The notes below the pieces were generated by a model. The model did not search any database. It was given only the letters and a program-made list of their open reading frames with translations, and was not told the DNA's origin. From assembly GCF_026094475.1 (NCBI RefSeq), contig NZ_JAPELL010000001.1:1202326-1266325 (forward strand): a DNA stretch of 64,000 nucleotides, in the 5' to 3' direction. The translations under genes and the position numbers were made by a program. Of this stretch, positions 35,602 through 44,793 are shown piece by piece (position 1 is the first letter of the stretch; each line of letters begins with the position of its first letter). The DNA comes from Homoserinimonas sedimenticola (GTDB taxonomy: Bacteria; Actinomycetota; Actinomycetes; Actinomycetales; Microbacteriaceae).

Positions 35602-36849
35602 CTACTCGACAAGTACGTCTGCCGAGGGGGCGGGGCGATTGTCCGCGCCATACAGCAGCACCCGGAAGTGGGCCATCTGCGGGTCACCGCTCGAGTCCAG
35701 CGCGAGCGGCCCGGAGGCGCCGTCATAGTCGATGTCGTCGCGCGTCGTGAGCACGTCGAGGCACTCTCCGAAGCTCACGCACTTGATTCCCTCACCCGAC
35801 ACCCCGGGAATTCGGTAGGCGACGGATGCTCCCCCATCATCGCCCGCCACTGTCGCCGCGAGGGCAGCGAGCACGACCGCGTCATAGGCCTCTGCGGCGT
35901 ACCGCAGATCGCTCACCCGGGGGTCCATCGCGCGCACCCGGGCGGCGAAGCCCTCGTCGGGGGAACGGCCGTCCAACACGCCGCGCACACCCTCGAGCGT
36001 GCCGGGCGGCAGCTCGCGCGAGTAGTCCGCGAGGTTGCCGCTCGTGAGCCACAGGGAGTCGCCGCCGAATCCCGCCTGCGCAAGCGACGTGAGCAGCGCG
36101 ACATTCGTGGCCGCGGCAGCGAACGGGCTCGAGACGACGACCGCGTCGGGCGCAGCGTCGGCGACGAGGGAGACGAGGGCTGCGACATCCGCCTCGGCTG
36201 TGAAGGTCTCGTCGACCGTCACGGCGTCATCGCCCAGGGCAGTGGACAGTGCGGATGTCACGGCCGCCGACATCGCGTCATCGAAGGTGAGCGCGGCCAC
36301 CGTCTGGGCGCCCTCCTCCTCGAGCAGGGTCGCGAGCGCCTCCCCCTGCAGCGCCGCCGAGGGAACCGTGCGCAGGAGCAGGCCGTCGTCGTCAAGGCTC
36401 GACAGGGAGGGGGCCGTCGCGGAGGGAGAAATGAGCGCGACCCCGTCGGCGATTGCCAGCGGCAGGATGCGCTCCGCGAGCACGGATGACGCGGGGCCCA
36501 CGATCACGTCGACGCCCTGGGCGACAAGCTCCGCGTAGGAGGCCTCCACGACAGAGGAGGAGGCATCAGCCGAATCCCGGTGGAAGACCTCGACCGGCTC
36601 GCCAAGCACACCGCCCGCCTCGTTGATCTCGCGCACCGCGAGCTCCACGCCCGCCGCCTGCGCGGCCGAGAGAAAGGAGGTCGCCCCCGTCGTCGGCAGC
36701 AACGTGCCGAGGCGAAGCACCCCGTCGCCAGATGCGGCCGGCGGGCTCGGCTCCGGCGAGGCGGACGGGGCGACCATGGGGGCCGTCGTGCACGCGGTCA
36801 GGAGGAGCACCACCGCGATACTTGTGGCGGCGAGGGGACGAGACGGCAT
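35602..36849 (-). CDS. Second branched-chain amino acid binding-protein homologue (lipoprotein)
   Basis: Paralogue of the adjacent LivJ-like lipoprotein with the same type 1 fold: a start domain RLGTLLPTTGATSFLSAAQ and GEPVEVFHRDSADASSS. The 415-residue precursor has a lipobox LTAC with C20. ATG at 36849 with AAGGGAG upstream. Divergence from livJ is large, so it probably binds a different ligand or acts as an accessory receptor for the same permease. It ends 129 bases before livJ starts, on the same strand. Confidence 0.88.
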   Translation of the reverse strand: MPSRPLAATSIAVVLLLTACTTAPMVAPSASPEPSPPAASGDGVLRLGTLLPTTGATSFLSAAQAAGVELAVREINEAGGVLGEPVEVFHRDSADASSSVVEASYAELVAQGVDVIVGPASSVLAERILPLAIADGVALISPSATAPSLSSLDDDGLLLRTVPSAALQGEALATLLEEEGAQTVAALTFDDAMSAAVTSALSTALGDDAVTVDETFTAEADVAALVSLVADAAPDAVVVSSPFAAAATNVALLTSLAQAGFGGDSLWLTSGNLADYSRELPPGTLEGVRGVLDGRSPDEGFAARVRAMDPRVSDLRYAAEAYDAVVLAALAATVAGDDGGASVAYRIPGVSGEGIKCVSFGECLDVLTTRDDIDYDGASGPLALDSSGDPQMAHFRVLLYGADNRPAPSADVLVE

Positions 36850-36904
36850 GGGCTCCCTTCCTGGTGCTGCGTGCTCGCGACGCATCACGAACCCTATCGA
36901 GGGA

Positions 36905-37846
36905 TCAGGTCAGCTCCGGCAAGGCGCGGCGCGACATCCGACCCTCAACCAGCATGTCGACCGTGAGGAGGACGAGGGCGACCCACACGAGGGCGAATCC
37001 CGCCCAACGCTCCGGCGGCATCTCCTCGTGCAGGATGGCGGCGCCGAGGATGAACTGGAGCACGGGCGCCAGGTACTGCACGAGGCCCATCGTGACGAGC
37101 GGGAGCCGCCGCGCCCCGGAGGCGAAGAGCAGCAGTGGCACGGCCGTCACGGCACCCGCGAGGAGGAAGAGGAGGGTGTGCACGAGGCCGTTGTCGCCCA
37201 CCTCGATGCCGGGGCCCGCCGCGATGAGGGCGAGCACGACCCCGGCGGGGATTGTCAGCCACATCGTCTCGACCGTCAGGCCGGGAAGGGCGCCCACGCG
37301 GGGCCCCGCCTGCTTCTTGATGAGCCCATAGAGGCCGAATGAGCCCGCGAGCGCGAGGGAGATCCAGGGCACCTCGCCGTAGCCGATCGCGAGCACGACG
37401 ATCGCGACCGCGCCGAAGCCCACCGCGACCCATTGCAGCGCGCGGAGGGACTCGCGAAGGAAGATGACGCCCAGCAGCACCGTGAAGAGCGGGTTGATGA
37501 AGTACCCGAGCGAGGATGCGAGCACATTGCCGCTCAGCGCCGCCACGATGAAGACGGTCCAGTTGACGGAGATGAGGGCGCCCGCCGCGCCCATGATGAG
37601 CAGGAGCCGCGGCGAGCGGATCACGGCGCCCACAGCCGACCAGGTCCGCGTGAGCGTCAGCAGGAGGGCGCAGAATGCCAGGGAGAGCAGGATGCGCCCC
37701 GCGACGATCTCGAAGGGGCTCGAGGGCGCCAGCAGCAGGAAGAAGCCGGGCATGAAGCCCCAGAGGCCGTAGGCGGCCGTCGCATAGAGGAGACCGGCAC
37801 GACGCTGCATCCGCATGTCGTCGCTCGGGGGTGCTGCTGTCGTCAC
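36905..37846 (-). CDS. rarD: EamA-family transporter RarD
   Basis: Ten-helix inner-membrane transporter of the RarD branch of the DMT superfamily. The 313-residue protein has the family start (GLLYATAAYGLWGFMPGFF), VNWTVFIVAALSGNVLASSLGYFINPL-type segments (read here in parts) and two EamA repeats. Start taken as GTG 37846: TAGCAT lies 6 bases upstream, fitting a leaderless message; ATG codons at 37816 and 37810 are alternatives. Substrate unknown. Confidence 0.88.
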   Translation of the reverse strand: MTTAAPPSDDMRMQRRAGLLYATAAYGLWGFMPGFFLLLAPSSPFEIVAGRILLSLAFCALLLTLTRTWSAVGAVIRSPRLLLIMGAAGALISVNWTVFIVAALSGNVLASSLGYFINPLFTVLLGVIFLRESLRALQWVAVGFGAVAIVVLAIGYGEVPWISLALAGSFGLYGLIKKQAGPRVGALPGLTVETMWLTIPAGVVLALIAAGPGIEVGDNGLVHTLLFLLAGAVTAVPLLLFASGARRLPLVTMGLVQYLAPVLQFILGAAILHEEMPPERWAGFALVWVALVLLTVDMLVEGRMSRRALPELT

Positions 37847-37867
37847 CTCCGAATGCTACCGGCAGAC

Positions 37868-37903
37868 GAAGGGCCCGCCCGGCGTGTGCCGGACGGGCCC
37901 TTC
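37868..37903 (-). terminator. groES terminator
   Basis: GAAGGGCCCGCCCGGC and GCCGGACGGGCCCTTC form a long GC-rich stem (one mismatch) between the groES stop and the rarD start; only weak T content follows on the minus strand. Confidence 0.65.
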
Positions 37904-37918
37904 ATTGAGATTCGCGTC

Positions 37919-38215
37919 TTAGCGGACGACGACCGCGAGCACGTCGCGGGCCGAGAGCACGAGCAGGTCCTCGCCGTCGTACTTGACCTCGGTTCCGCCG
38001 TACTTGGAGTAGATCACCTTGTCGCCGACGGCAACGTCGAGCGGGATGCGGTTGCCGTTGTCGTCGATGCGGCCGGGGCCCACCGCCACGACCTCGCCCT
38101 CCTGGGGCTTCTCCTTGGCAGTGTCAGGGATGACAAGACCGGAGGCAGTCGTCTGCTCGGCCTCGACCTGCTTGATGACAATGCGATCTTCGAGCGGCTT
38201 GATGGACACCGACAC
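37919..38215 (-). CDS. groES: Co-chaperonin GroES
   Basis: Heptameric lid of the GroEL folding chamber. The 98-residue protein has [13 protein letters not shown], the mobile loop (about 18-32; [18 protein letters not shown] in part), [10 protein letters not shown] and the C-terminal [18 protein letters not shown] at 38215 with AGAGG upstream; the longer frame runs through the CIRCE sites. Two CIRCE elements precede it. No groEL follows: the next genes downstream are a terminator and rarD. Confidence 0.96.
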   Translation of the reverse strand: MSVSIKPLEDRIVIKQVEAEQTTASGLVIPDTAKEKPQEGEVVAVGPGRIDDNGNRIPLDVAVGDKVIYSKYGGTEVKYDGEDLLVLSARDVLAVVVR

Positions 38216-38253
38216 GGTTGACCTCTTTCTGAAGTACGTGGAGAAACTTGGGG

Positions 38254-38280
38254 TTAGCACCCTCGCTCGGAGAGTGCCAG
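38254..38280 (-). promoter_or_regulatory. CIRCE element 1 (HrcA site) upstream of groES
   Basis: TTAGCACCC-N9-GAGTGCCAG matches the CIRCE consensus TTAGCACTC-N9-GAGTGCTAA at 15 of 18 arm positions, 38 bases before groES. HrcA binding is established for such sites. Confidence 0.85.
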
Positions 38281-38299
38281 AACAACTGTAGCGGTGGTG

Positions 38300-38326
38300 C
38301 TGGCACTCTCGCAATCCGAGTGCCAA
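38300..38326 (-). promoter_or_regulatory. CIRCE element 2 (HrcA site) upstream of groES
   Basis: CTGGCACTC-N9-GAGTGCCAA matches CIRCE, 20 bases from the first element. It also lies just upstream of the divergent methyltransferase gene, which may be affected. Confidence 0.85.
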
Positions 38327-38348
38327 CCTCGTGGAACGGTCCTGAATA

Positions 38349-39548
38349 ATGGGGCGGATGGATGCTGCCGAGCTCGCCCTCCTGCTCACCCCCGAGGGGC
38401 TCCGGCTTCTCGACTCGCTGCCGCCCTACGACAGCAAGGGCGATGTGGTGCGCATCGTGAGCGAGTTGCGGGCGACAGGCCACTCCCCCGAGCTCGTCGC
38501 CGCCGTGCTGACGCAGGCGAGGCTGCGTCACCGCGCAGAGGCGAAGTTCGGTCCCTTCGCCGCCCGCATGCTCTTCACCGAGGCGGGGCTCGAGCAGGCG
38601 ACACGCCTGAGCGTCGCCGCCCGTCACGCCGAGCGCTACCGCAGCGCGAGCATCCGCCGGGTGGCCGATCTGGGCTGCGGCATCGGCGCCGACGCCCTCG
38701 CGATGGCCGCCCTCGATCTCGAGGTGTTCGCGGTCGAGCGCGACGAGTCGACCGCCGCGATCGCCGCCTACAACCTCGCCCCGTGGGAGGGCGTCACAGT
38801 GCAGCACGGCAGCGCGGAGGACGCGGACCTCGGTGGCGCGGATGCCGCGTGGCTCGATCCCGCCCGACGCAGCGAGCGCGGGCGACTCCGCGATCCCGCC
38901 GACTGGTCCCCCTCGCTCCACTTCGCCTTCGGCCTGGCCGAGCGGATGCCCGTGGGCGTCAAACTCGGACCGGGAATCGATCGGGAGCTCATCCCCGAGG
39001 AGGCGGAGGCGCAGTGGGTTTCGGTCGACCGGGAGGTTGTCGAACTGGGGCTGTGGTTCGGGCCACTCGCGCGTCCGGGCATCCGTCGCGCCGCTCTCGT
39101 GATCACGGCGGCGGGTGCCACCGAGCTGACGGGTGAGCACGACAGCGAGGATGCAGAGCTCGGCACGCTCGGCGAATACCTCTACGAACCCGACGGCGCC
39201 GTCATCCGCGCCCGCCTGATCGGCGACCTCGCCCGCACCATCGGCGGTCGCATGCTGAGTGAGGGCATTGCCTATGTGACAGCAGACACGTCCGTCGACA
39301 CGCCCTTCGCGACGCGCTTCCGCATCATCGAGCAGCTGCCGCTCGACGAGCGGACCCTCAAGAAGGCGCTACGCGAGCGAGGCATCGGCCGCCTCGAGAT
39401 CAAGAAGCGGGGGGTCGACATCGACCCTGCGGAGTTCCGCAAGCGGCTCGCGCCCCGCGGAGACGGCTCCGCCACCCTCGTGCTGACAAGGGTGGCGGAG
39501 CGTCGGGTCGCGCTGCTCGTCGAGCGCGCTCCCGGGATCGCTAGCTGA
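38349..39548 (+). CDS. SAM-dependent methyltransferase with THUMP-like C-terminal domain
   Basis: Class I methyltransferase of the family found next to tRNA-modification genes in actinobacteria; target unknown, RNA possible. The 399-residue protein has a helical N terminus (about 1-95), SAM motif [14 protein letters not shown] (about 105-117), motif with [12 protein letters not shown] (about 168-179) and a C-terminal THUMP-like region with [19 protein letters not shown] (about 338-356). ATG at 38349; ATG at 38358 is an alternative. Confidence 0.8.
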   Translation: MGRMDAAELALLLTPEGLRLLDSLPPYDSKGDVVRIVSELRATGHSPELVAAVLTQARLRHRAEAKFGPFAARMLFTEAGLEQATRLSVAARHAERYRSASIRRVADLGCGIGADALAMAALDLEVFAVERDESTAAIAAYNLAPWEGVTVQHGSAEDADLGGADAAWLDPARRSERGRLRDPADWSPSLHFAFGLAERMPVGVKLGPGIDRELIPEEAEAQWVSVDREVVELGLWFGPLARPGIRRAALVITAAGATELTGEHDSEDAELGTLGEYLYEPDGAVIRARLIGDLARTIGGRMLSEGIAYVTADTSVDTPFATRFRIIEQLPLDERTLKKALRERGIGRLEIKKRGVDIDPAEFRKRLAPRGDGSATLVLTRVAERRVALLVERAPGIAS

Positions 39549-40125
39549 AGTCGCTCGTGGAGCTGAAGAGCAGCAGGGGCAGCAGGAACGCCGCCGCGAA
39601 GATCAGCCCGATGATGATATTGAGCGCGAGACCCGCGTAGCCCGTGATGATTCCCGTCAGCCAGAAGCCCTTTGCATGGGGCTCCTTGCGCTGGGCGATG
39701 TGGCCGAAGACGACGCCGGCCACGGCGGGGAGGAACCCCCACCCCGCGAATCCGAGCACGACGCCCACGATGCCCGTCACCATCGAGGTGATACTGAGAC
39801 CCTTCGGCAGCTCGGGCCCCGCCTGGTAGCCCTGGTACGGAGTGCTGCCGTAGGGGTTCTGCGGCGCCCCCGATGCGGCGCCTGCCGGCGCTCCGTACGG
39901 GTTGCCGGCGGTTCCGGCCGCGCCGTAGGGGGATGCCGCGGGAGGCGCAGTCGGCGCGGCCTCGGGCGCAGGCGGCACAGTGGGCGCCGCCTCGGGCGCA
40001 GGCGGCACAGTGGGCGCCGCCTCGGGCGCAGGGTGCGCGGCGGGTGACGCCTCATCGGCGGTGGCCGCGGCATCCTTTGGCGGGGTGGGGACTGGCGGGA
40101 CGCCGTCGGAATCGTGTGTGCTCAT
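39541..40125 (-). CDS. DUF4190-like small membrane protein with PAPEA repeats
   Basis: Not assigned a function. The 194-residue product has a Pro/Ala-rich cytoplasmic N terminus with a ten-residue repeat (PAPEAAPTVP) in three copies, a Gly/Tyr/Pro-rich segment (NPYG repeats), and two membrane helices separated by GHIAQRKEPHAKGFWLTGI, the DUF4190 pattern. The 3' end overlaps the methyltransferase convergently by 8 bases. Confidence 0.8.
   Translation of the reverse strand: MSTHDSDGVPPVPTPPKDAAATADEASPAAHPAPEAAPTVPPAPEAAPTVPPAPEAAPTAPPAASPYGAAGTAGNPYGAPAGAASGAPQNPYGSTPYQGYQAGPELPKGLSITSMVTGIVGVVLGFAGWGFLPAVAGVVFGHIAQRKEPHAKGFWLTGIITGYAGLALNIIIGLIFAAAFLLPLLLFSSTSDFS
39961..40032 (-). repeat. 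Perfect 30-base tandem duplication in a coding region
   Basis: A 30-base unit occurs twice without a mismatch (39961-39990 and 39991-40020) and its first 12 bases a third time, adding ten-residue repeats to the DUF4190-like protein. Identity at the third codon position points to recent slippage. Confidence 0.9.
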
Positions 40126-40173
40126 GCTGACATTCTGGCGGACCCGGCACGCCCGTGTCAGCGCTCAGACGAC

Positions 40174-40203
40174 GAAGGCCCGGACCACGCGGTCCGGGCC
40201 TTC
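40174..40203 (-). terminator. Terminator between the two DUF4190-like genes
   Basis: GAAGGCCCGGACC-ACGC-GGTCCGGGCCTTC is a perfect 13-base stem directly after the stop of the gene at 40220. Confidence 0.75.
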
Positions 40204-40219
40204 AGAGTCGAGTTGTTGC

Positions 40220-40594
40220 TCAGGGCTCCATCTCGAACTGGTACGAGTCCAACTGCGACCAGTCGGCGCTGCCCAGGGCGGCGATCCAGAGAATGAGCGA
40301 GACGATGGCGATCGCGAGACCGACGAAACCGAGGATGATGCCCGTGAGCCAGAGACCCTTGGCCGCCTGCGGCTCCTTGCTCTTGCCGAGGAAGCCCGTG
40401 ATGACGGCGCCTGCGGGCAGGAAGAGGTGGAGGATCGAGCCGATGACGGGGATCAGGACAATCCAGCCGCCGAGGAAGCTGATGATGCCGAGCACGAGGG
40501 AGACGATGCTCAGAACGGGCGACTTGCTGGGCGTGCCACCCGCGGGGGCGGAGTACGGGGTGGGCTCCGGAGCAGCAGGGGTGGGTTCAGACAC
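40220..40594 (-). CDS. DUF4190-like small membrane protein
   Basis: Paralogue in layout of the preceding gene: a short Pro-rich N terminus, then hydrophobic helices separated by a conserved KSKEPQAAKGLWLTGIILG loop. The 124-residue form starts at GTG 40594, where AAGGAG lies upstream; the track of codons upstream to 40771 overlaps tsaD and has no ribosome site. Function unknown. Confidence 0.78.
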   Translation of the reverse strand: MSEPTPAAPEPTPYSAPAGGTPSKSPVLSIVSLVLGIISFLGGWIVLIPVIGSILHLFLPAGAVITGFLGKSKEPQAAKGLWLTGIILGFVGLAIAIVSLILWIAALGSADWSQLDSYQFEMEP

Positions 40595-40682
40595 GGGAGT
40601 CTCCTTGTGATGGGAACTGGGACGATTGCGCTGCCCATCGTGGCAGCGCCCTCTCGGAGTGTCAACGAGCGACACCCGAACA

Positions 40683-41744
40683 CTACGCCTGGATGCTCGT
40701 GACGGGAAGAGTCGAGTCGGCCCCGAAACCGAGGCCCGAGGGCGGACGCCCGGCGGCAACGAGCTGCGCACCGAGGGCCGCGATCATGGCGCCGTTGTCG
40801 GTGCAGAGTGAGAACGGCGGGATGCGCAGGGCGATGCCTGCGGCCGCGCAGCGCTCCTCCGCGAGGGCGCGCACTCGCGCATTCGCGACGACGCCACCGC
40901 CCAGCAGTAGGCGCGGCACGCCGAGATCACGGCAGGCTGCGACCGCCTTGGTGATGAGCACGTCGGCGACGGCCTCGCGGAAGCTCGCCGCGACATCCGC
41001 CACCGGCACCTCCTCGCCCGCGTCGCGCCGCTGCTCGACCCAACGGGCGACCGCCGTCTTGAGACCCGAGAACGAGAAGTCGTAGCGGTGCTTCTCCATG
41101 TCCTTCGGCAGGCTCAGCCCGCGGGGAAAACGGATCGCCGTCGGGTCACCGGATGCTGCCGCGCGATCGATCTCGGGGCCGCCCGGGTAGGGCAACCCCA
41201 GCAGCCGGGCGACCTTGTCGAAGGCTTCCCCCGCCGCGTCGTCGATCGTCTCGCCCAGCATCTCGACATCGTTCACGAGGTCGCGGACGAGCAGCAGGGA
41301 CGTGTGCCCGCCGGAGACGAGGAGCGCGACCGTCGGGTGCTCCACATCCTCGCCCGTCAGCACGTCCGCTCCGACGTGCCCCACGAGGTGGTTGACGGCA
41401 TAGAGGGGCTTGTCGAGCGAGACGGCGAGCGCCTTCGCCGCACCGACACCGACCATGAGGGCGCCCGAGAGACCAGGGCCGCTCGTGACGGCGACCGCGT
41501 CGAGATCGGCGAGCGTGACATCCGCCTGCTCGAGGGCCGTCGTGAGGGTCGGGGTGAGTGCCTCGAGGTGGGCCCGGGCCGCGATCTCGGGCACGACGCC
41601 GCCGTAACGGGCGTGCTCATCCATCGACGAGGCGATGACATTGGCGAGGAGGGTCGTGCCGCGCACGATGCCGACGCCCGTCTCGTCACAGCTCGTCTCG
41701 ATGCCGAGCACCAGTGGTTCATGCGCACGGTGTTCGCGTGTCAC
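40683..41744 (-). CDS. tsaD: tRNA N6-adenosine threonylcarbamoyltransferase TsaD
   Basis: Catalytic subunit that transfers the threonylcarbamoyl group to A37 of ANN-reading tRNAs. The 353-residue protein has the ASKHA start ([12 protein letters not shown]), metal-binding histidines H119 and H123 (NHLVGH) and VSGGHTSL. The GTG start overlaps the rimI stop (GTGA). Last gene of the tsaE-tsaB-rimI-tsaD run. Confidence 0.97.
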   Translation of the reverse strand: MTREHRAHEPLVLGIETSCDETGVGIVRGTTLLANVIASSMDEHARYGGVVPEIAARAHLEALTPTLTTALEQADVTLADLDAVAVTSGPGLSGALMVGVGAAKALAVSLDKPLYAVNHLVGHVGADVLTGEDVEHPTVALLVSGGHTSLLLVRDLVNDVEMLGETIDDAAGEAFDKVARLLGLPYPGGPEIDRAAASGDPTAIRFPRGLSLPKDMEKHRYDFSFSGLKTAVARWVEQRRDAGEEVPVADVAASFREAVADVLITKAVAACRDLGVPRLLLGGGVVANARVRALAEERCAAAGIALRIPPFSLCTDNGAMIAALGAQLVAAGRPPSGLGFGADSTLPVTSIQA

Positions 41745-42232
41745 GACTCTCCCTTCGCGAGGCCCGGCTGCGGCGCGTCGAGCGGCGCGCGCATGACGAC
41801 CGCGTCGACCCCGTCGGGCTGGTAGTAGTGCGGCCGCACCCCGATCACCTCGAAGCCGAGGCTCTCATAGAGGGCCTGCGCGTGCGGGTTGTCGGCGCGC
41901 ACCTCGAGGAAGACCTCGCGGGCGCCGCGCTGCCGCGCCTCCGACATGAGCTGGTGCATGAGGGCGCGACCGAGGCCGCCCCGCCGGGCCCTCTCGGCGA
42001 CCGCGATCGTCTGGATGTCAGCCTGTCGCGCGCCTCCGGGGGCGAGCAGGCCCGCATAGCCCTCGACCTCCTGCGTCTCATTGCGCAGGGCGACGAGGTA
42101 ATAGGTGTGCGCACTCGTCAGCTCGGCGCGCATTGCCGTCTCCGACCAGGCGTCTGTCGCAAAGGTCGAGGTTTCGATGCGCATGATCGCTTCGAGGTCG
42201 TCGGCGTCGGCCCGGCGCAGGAACCAGGTCAT
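41741..42232 (-). CDS. rimI: Ribosomal protein S18-alanine N-acetyltransferase RimI
   Basis: GNAT acetyltransferase. The 163-residue protein has the acetyl-CoA motif ([10 protein letters not shown]) and the [22 protein letters not shown] segment of the family in parts. Adjacent to tsaB and tsaD in the standard order; the substrate assignment rests on position and similarity. Confidence 0.93.
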   Translation of the reverse strand: MTWFLRRADADDLEAIMRIETSTFATDAWSETAMRAELTSAHTYYLVALRNETQEVEGYAGLLAPGGARQADIQTIAVAERARRGGLGRALMHQLMSEARQRGAREVFLEVRADNPHAQALYESLGFEVIGVRPHYYQPDGVDAVVMRAPLDAPQPGLAKGES

Positions 42233-42849
42233 CCGCTGACCCGCTTCGGCCCCGCCGCGAGAGTGACATCGGGCGAGCGCAGGTAGAGCGGCTCCTCCCC
42301 CGCGAAGCTGCGACCGTGCAGGTGCATCGCCTCGGCGAGCGTTCCCAGGGCGCCGGCTGAGACCTCCTGCGCGTCGAGTCGGCGGATGTCACGGCTCGCG
42401 ATCGGGTCCGGGCTCGAGAGCCCCGGCCCCTCGACGCGCACGGGGAGCCCCTGCTCGTCTGCCCCCGCATACTCCGACCAGTACAGCTCTCGCCGACGCG
42501 CATCCGTCGTGACGAGGAGCGGCCCGCTGCCACCAGAGGCATAGTGCCCGTAGGCGATCGCGTCGTGACTGACGACGCGTACTACGGGACGTGCCGCCCC
42601 GAGGGCGAAGGACTGGGCGGCCGCGATGCCGACGCGCAGGCCCGTGAAGGGCCCCGGGCCCATGCCTACCGCGACACCGGACAGGCCGGTTACCGCCACC
42701 CCCGCGTCGGTGAGGCAGCGTGCGATGAGCTCACCGATGACCTCGGCGTGCCGACGCGTGTCTGCCTCGCTGTGTTCGGCGATGATGCCGCGGTCGCGGT
42801 CGACGACCGCGACACTCGTGCCCGCCGAGGTGTCGATCGAGAGGAGCAT
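42229..42849 (-). CDS. tsaB: tRNA threonylcarbamoyladenosine synthesis protein TsaB
   Basis: Scaffold partner of TsaD. The 206-residue protein has the ASKHA start (LLSIDTSAGTSVAV), VGMGPGPFTGLRVG and no full metal site, as expected of TsaB. Start overlaps the tsaE stop by one base and its end overlaps rimI by 4. Confidence 0.95.
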   Translation of the reverse strand: MLLSIDTSAGTSVAVVDRDRGIIAEHSEADTRRHAEVIGELIARCLTDAGVAVTGLSGVAVGMGPGPFTGLRVGIAAAQSFALGAARPVVRVVSHDAIAYGHYASGGSGPLLVTTDARRRELYWSEYAGADEQGLPVRVEGPGLSSPDPIASRDIRRLDAQEVSAGALGTLAEAMHLHGRSFAGEEPLYLRSPDVTLAAGPKRVSG

Positions 42850-43319
42850 CAGACCAGCCTAATCTCGTGCCAGCGCTCACCGTGGGGCTCGACCGTCACG
42901 AGGCGTGGCTCGACGCCCTCCTCCGATTCGACGCCGCCGACGGGCCTGCGGATCGTGATGTCGAGCCATTCGTCGACGACGGCGTCGAGCATCCCCGCGG
43001 CCCACTCGACCACGACGACGGATGCCGCGAAGTCGATGTCGAGGTCGTCGAGCTCGGCCGGGTGGCTCAGCCGGTAGGCGTCGACATGCACGAGCGGCGG
43101 GCCGTCGCCCAGGCTGGGGTGTGTGCGGGCCAGCACGAAGGTGGGGCTCGTGACGGGTCCGCGCACGCCGAGCGCCTCGCCCAGACCACGCGTGAAGGTC
43201 GTCTTGCCTGCGCCGAGTTCACCATTGAGGGCGATGACGTCGCCCGCCCGCAGTTGGCCCGCGATGAGCGCGCCGAGCTCCCCCATCTCCTCCGGCGTTG
43301 GGATCGTCAGCTCTGTCAT
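42849..43319 (-). CDS. tsaE: tRNA threonylcarbamoyladenosine ATPase TsaE
   Basis: ATPase that activates TsaB-TsaD. The 156-residue protein has Walker A NGELGAGKTTF (about 32-42) and SPTFVL and VHVDAYRL motifs of the family. Overlaps alr upstream (ATGA) and tsaB downstream. Confidence 0.95.
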   Translation of the reverse strand: MTELTIPTPEEMGELGALIAGQLRAGDVIALNGELGAGKTTFTRGLGEALGVRGPVTSPTFVLARTHPSLGDGPPLVHVDAYRLSHPAELDDLDIDFAASVVVVEWAAGMLDAVVDEWLDITIRRPVGGVESEEGVEPRLVTVEPHGERWHEIRLV

Positions 43320-44419
43320 GCGCGGTACGTCCTTGTCGTGCGGCCGGCAATGCGCGTCACGATCTCGTAGTTGATGGTGCCGGCCGCTCTCGCCCAGTCG
43401 TCCGCCGCAGGCTCCCCCGCGGCGGGATCCCCGAAGAGGACCGCGCGATCGCCCACCGCGACCGGGGCGTTGCCCACGTCCACGACGAACTGGTCCATCG
43501 CGATGCGTCCCGCGACCGTGAAGCGCTCACCGTTGATCAGCACGGGGCCCGAACTGGAAGCCTGGCGCGGCACCCCGTCGGCATAGCCGAGCGGCACGAG
43601 CGCGAGCGTCGTGTCGGCACTCGTGCGATACGTCAACCCGTAGGAGACCCCGGATCCGAGCGGCACCCGCTTGACGGCTGCCACCGCCGCCTCGACACGC
43701 ATGGCAGGGCGCAGGCCGAGGGATGCCGCATCCCGCTCGTCGAAGGGCGACAGGCCGTAGATGCCCACCCCGAGCCGGACCAGGTCGAAGCGTGCCTCGG
43801 GCACGTCGATCGCGCCGGCCGTCGCGGCGAGGTGCCGCAGCTCGGGGCTCAGACCCGCGGCATCCGCCATCGTGAGCGCCGTCTCGAAGGCGGCGACCTG
43901 CGCGAGGTCCTCGTCACGGCCCGCATTTGCGAGGTGGGAGAAGACCCCGGTGACGCGGAGTCGTCCCGCGCCCTCCAAGGCCGCCGCACGCTCGAAGAGC
44001 TCCGCCCAGCGCGTGCGCTCGACCCCGTTGCGACCGAGACCCGTGTCCACCTTGAGGTGCACGGTGGGCGAAGCATCCGTGGCCGCCACCGCGTCGAGCT
44101 GCTCGACTCGGCCGATCCCCAGCTCGATTCCTGCCTCAGCGGCCGCAACGAAATCCTCCTCGGGGTCGTGCAGCCAGGCGAGGATGGGCGCGGTGATGCC
44201 CGCCTCCCGCAGGGCGAGGGCCTCGCGGATGTCGGCGACGCCGAGCCGCTCCGCCCCGCCCTCGAGCGCGGCGCGCGCCGCCTCGACCGCCCCGTGCCCG
44301 TAACCGTCGGCCTTGACGACCGCCATGGCGGCGGTGCCGTCGGCAAGCCGCCGCAACTGCTCGACGTTGGCACTGATGGCGGAGAGCGAGACGGATGCCT
44401 CGCGCATGGGTGCGCTCAC
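43316..44419 (-). CDS. alr: Alanine racemase
   Basis: PLP enzyme that makes D-alanine for peptidoglycan. The 367-residue protein has the PLP lysine K36 in VVKADGYGHGA, the barrel domain and a C-terminal beta domain with the second-base tyrosine in SGVSYGLTYRT. The GTG at 44419 overlaps the acpS stop (GTGA); an ATG at 44407 is an alternative. Coupled with acpS upstream and tsaE downstream. Confidence 0.95.
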   Translation of the reverse strand: MSAPMREASVSLSAISANVEQLRRLADGTAAMAVVKADGYGHGAVEAARAALEGGAERLGVADIREALALREAGITAPILAWLHDPEEDFVAAAEAGIELGIGRVEQLDAVAATDASPTVHLKVDTGLGRNGVERTRWAELFERAAALEGAGRLRVTGVFSHLANAGRDEDLAQVAAFETALTMADAAGLSPELRHLAATAGAIDVPEARFDLVRLGVGIYGLSPFDERDAASLGLRPAMRVEAAVAAVKRVPLGSGVSYGLTYRTSADTTLALVPLGYADGVPRQASSSGPVLINGERFTVAGRIAMDQFVVDVGNAPVAVGDRAVLFGDPAAGEPAADDWARAAGTINYEIVTRIAGRTTRTYRA

Positions 44420-44790
44420 GCCGCCTCGCCCTCCGCGATGACGTAGGCGATCGCGAGCCCGCCGTCGTGGCTCATAGAGAGGTGGAAGGTGCGGATGCCG
44501 CGGCTTCTCGCGATCTCGGCGATGCCGCCGTGCAGCTCGAACGATGGATTCCGCAGCTCGTTCGACACGACGCGCATGTCGTGCCAGCGCATTCCCGTCG
44601 AGTCACCGACCGCCTTGATGAGCGCCTCCTTGGCGGCGAAGCGTGCAGCGAGCGAGGGCAGCGAGCGAGCGCGCCCCTCCGCACGCTGTTCGCTCTCGGT
44701 GAACAGCCGACCAAGAAGTTTGGGCGTGCGCGTCGTCGCCCGCTCGAAGCGGGCCAGATCGACCAGGTCGACCCCCACCCCGAGGATCAC
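44416..44790 (-). CDS. acpS: Holo-[acyl-carrier-protein] synthase
   Basis: Attaches the 4'-phosphopantetheine arm to acyl carrier protein. The 124-residue protein has the family start (ILGVGVDLVDLARF, with the metal-binding Asp) and FAAKEALIKAVG with the metal-binding Glu. GTG at 44790 with GGAG upstream. Last base lies 3 bases after the glmS stop. Confidence 0.94.
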   Translation of the reverse strand: MILGVGVDLVDLARFERATTRTPKLLGRLFTESEQRAEGRARSLPSLAARFAAKEALIKAVGDSTGMRWHDMRVVSNELRNPSFELHGGIAEIARSRGIRTFHLSMSHDGGLAIAYVIAEGEAA

Positions 44791-44793
44791 GAC

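Noticed and set aside
38254-38326. Rho-independent terminator hairpins upstream of groES
   Set aside because: The two repeats have the CIRCE arm sequence and N9 spacing, with no T-tract.
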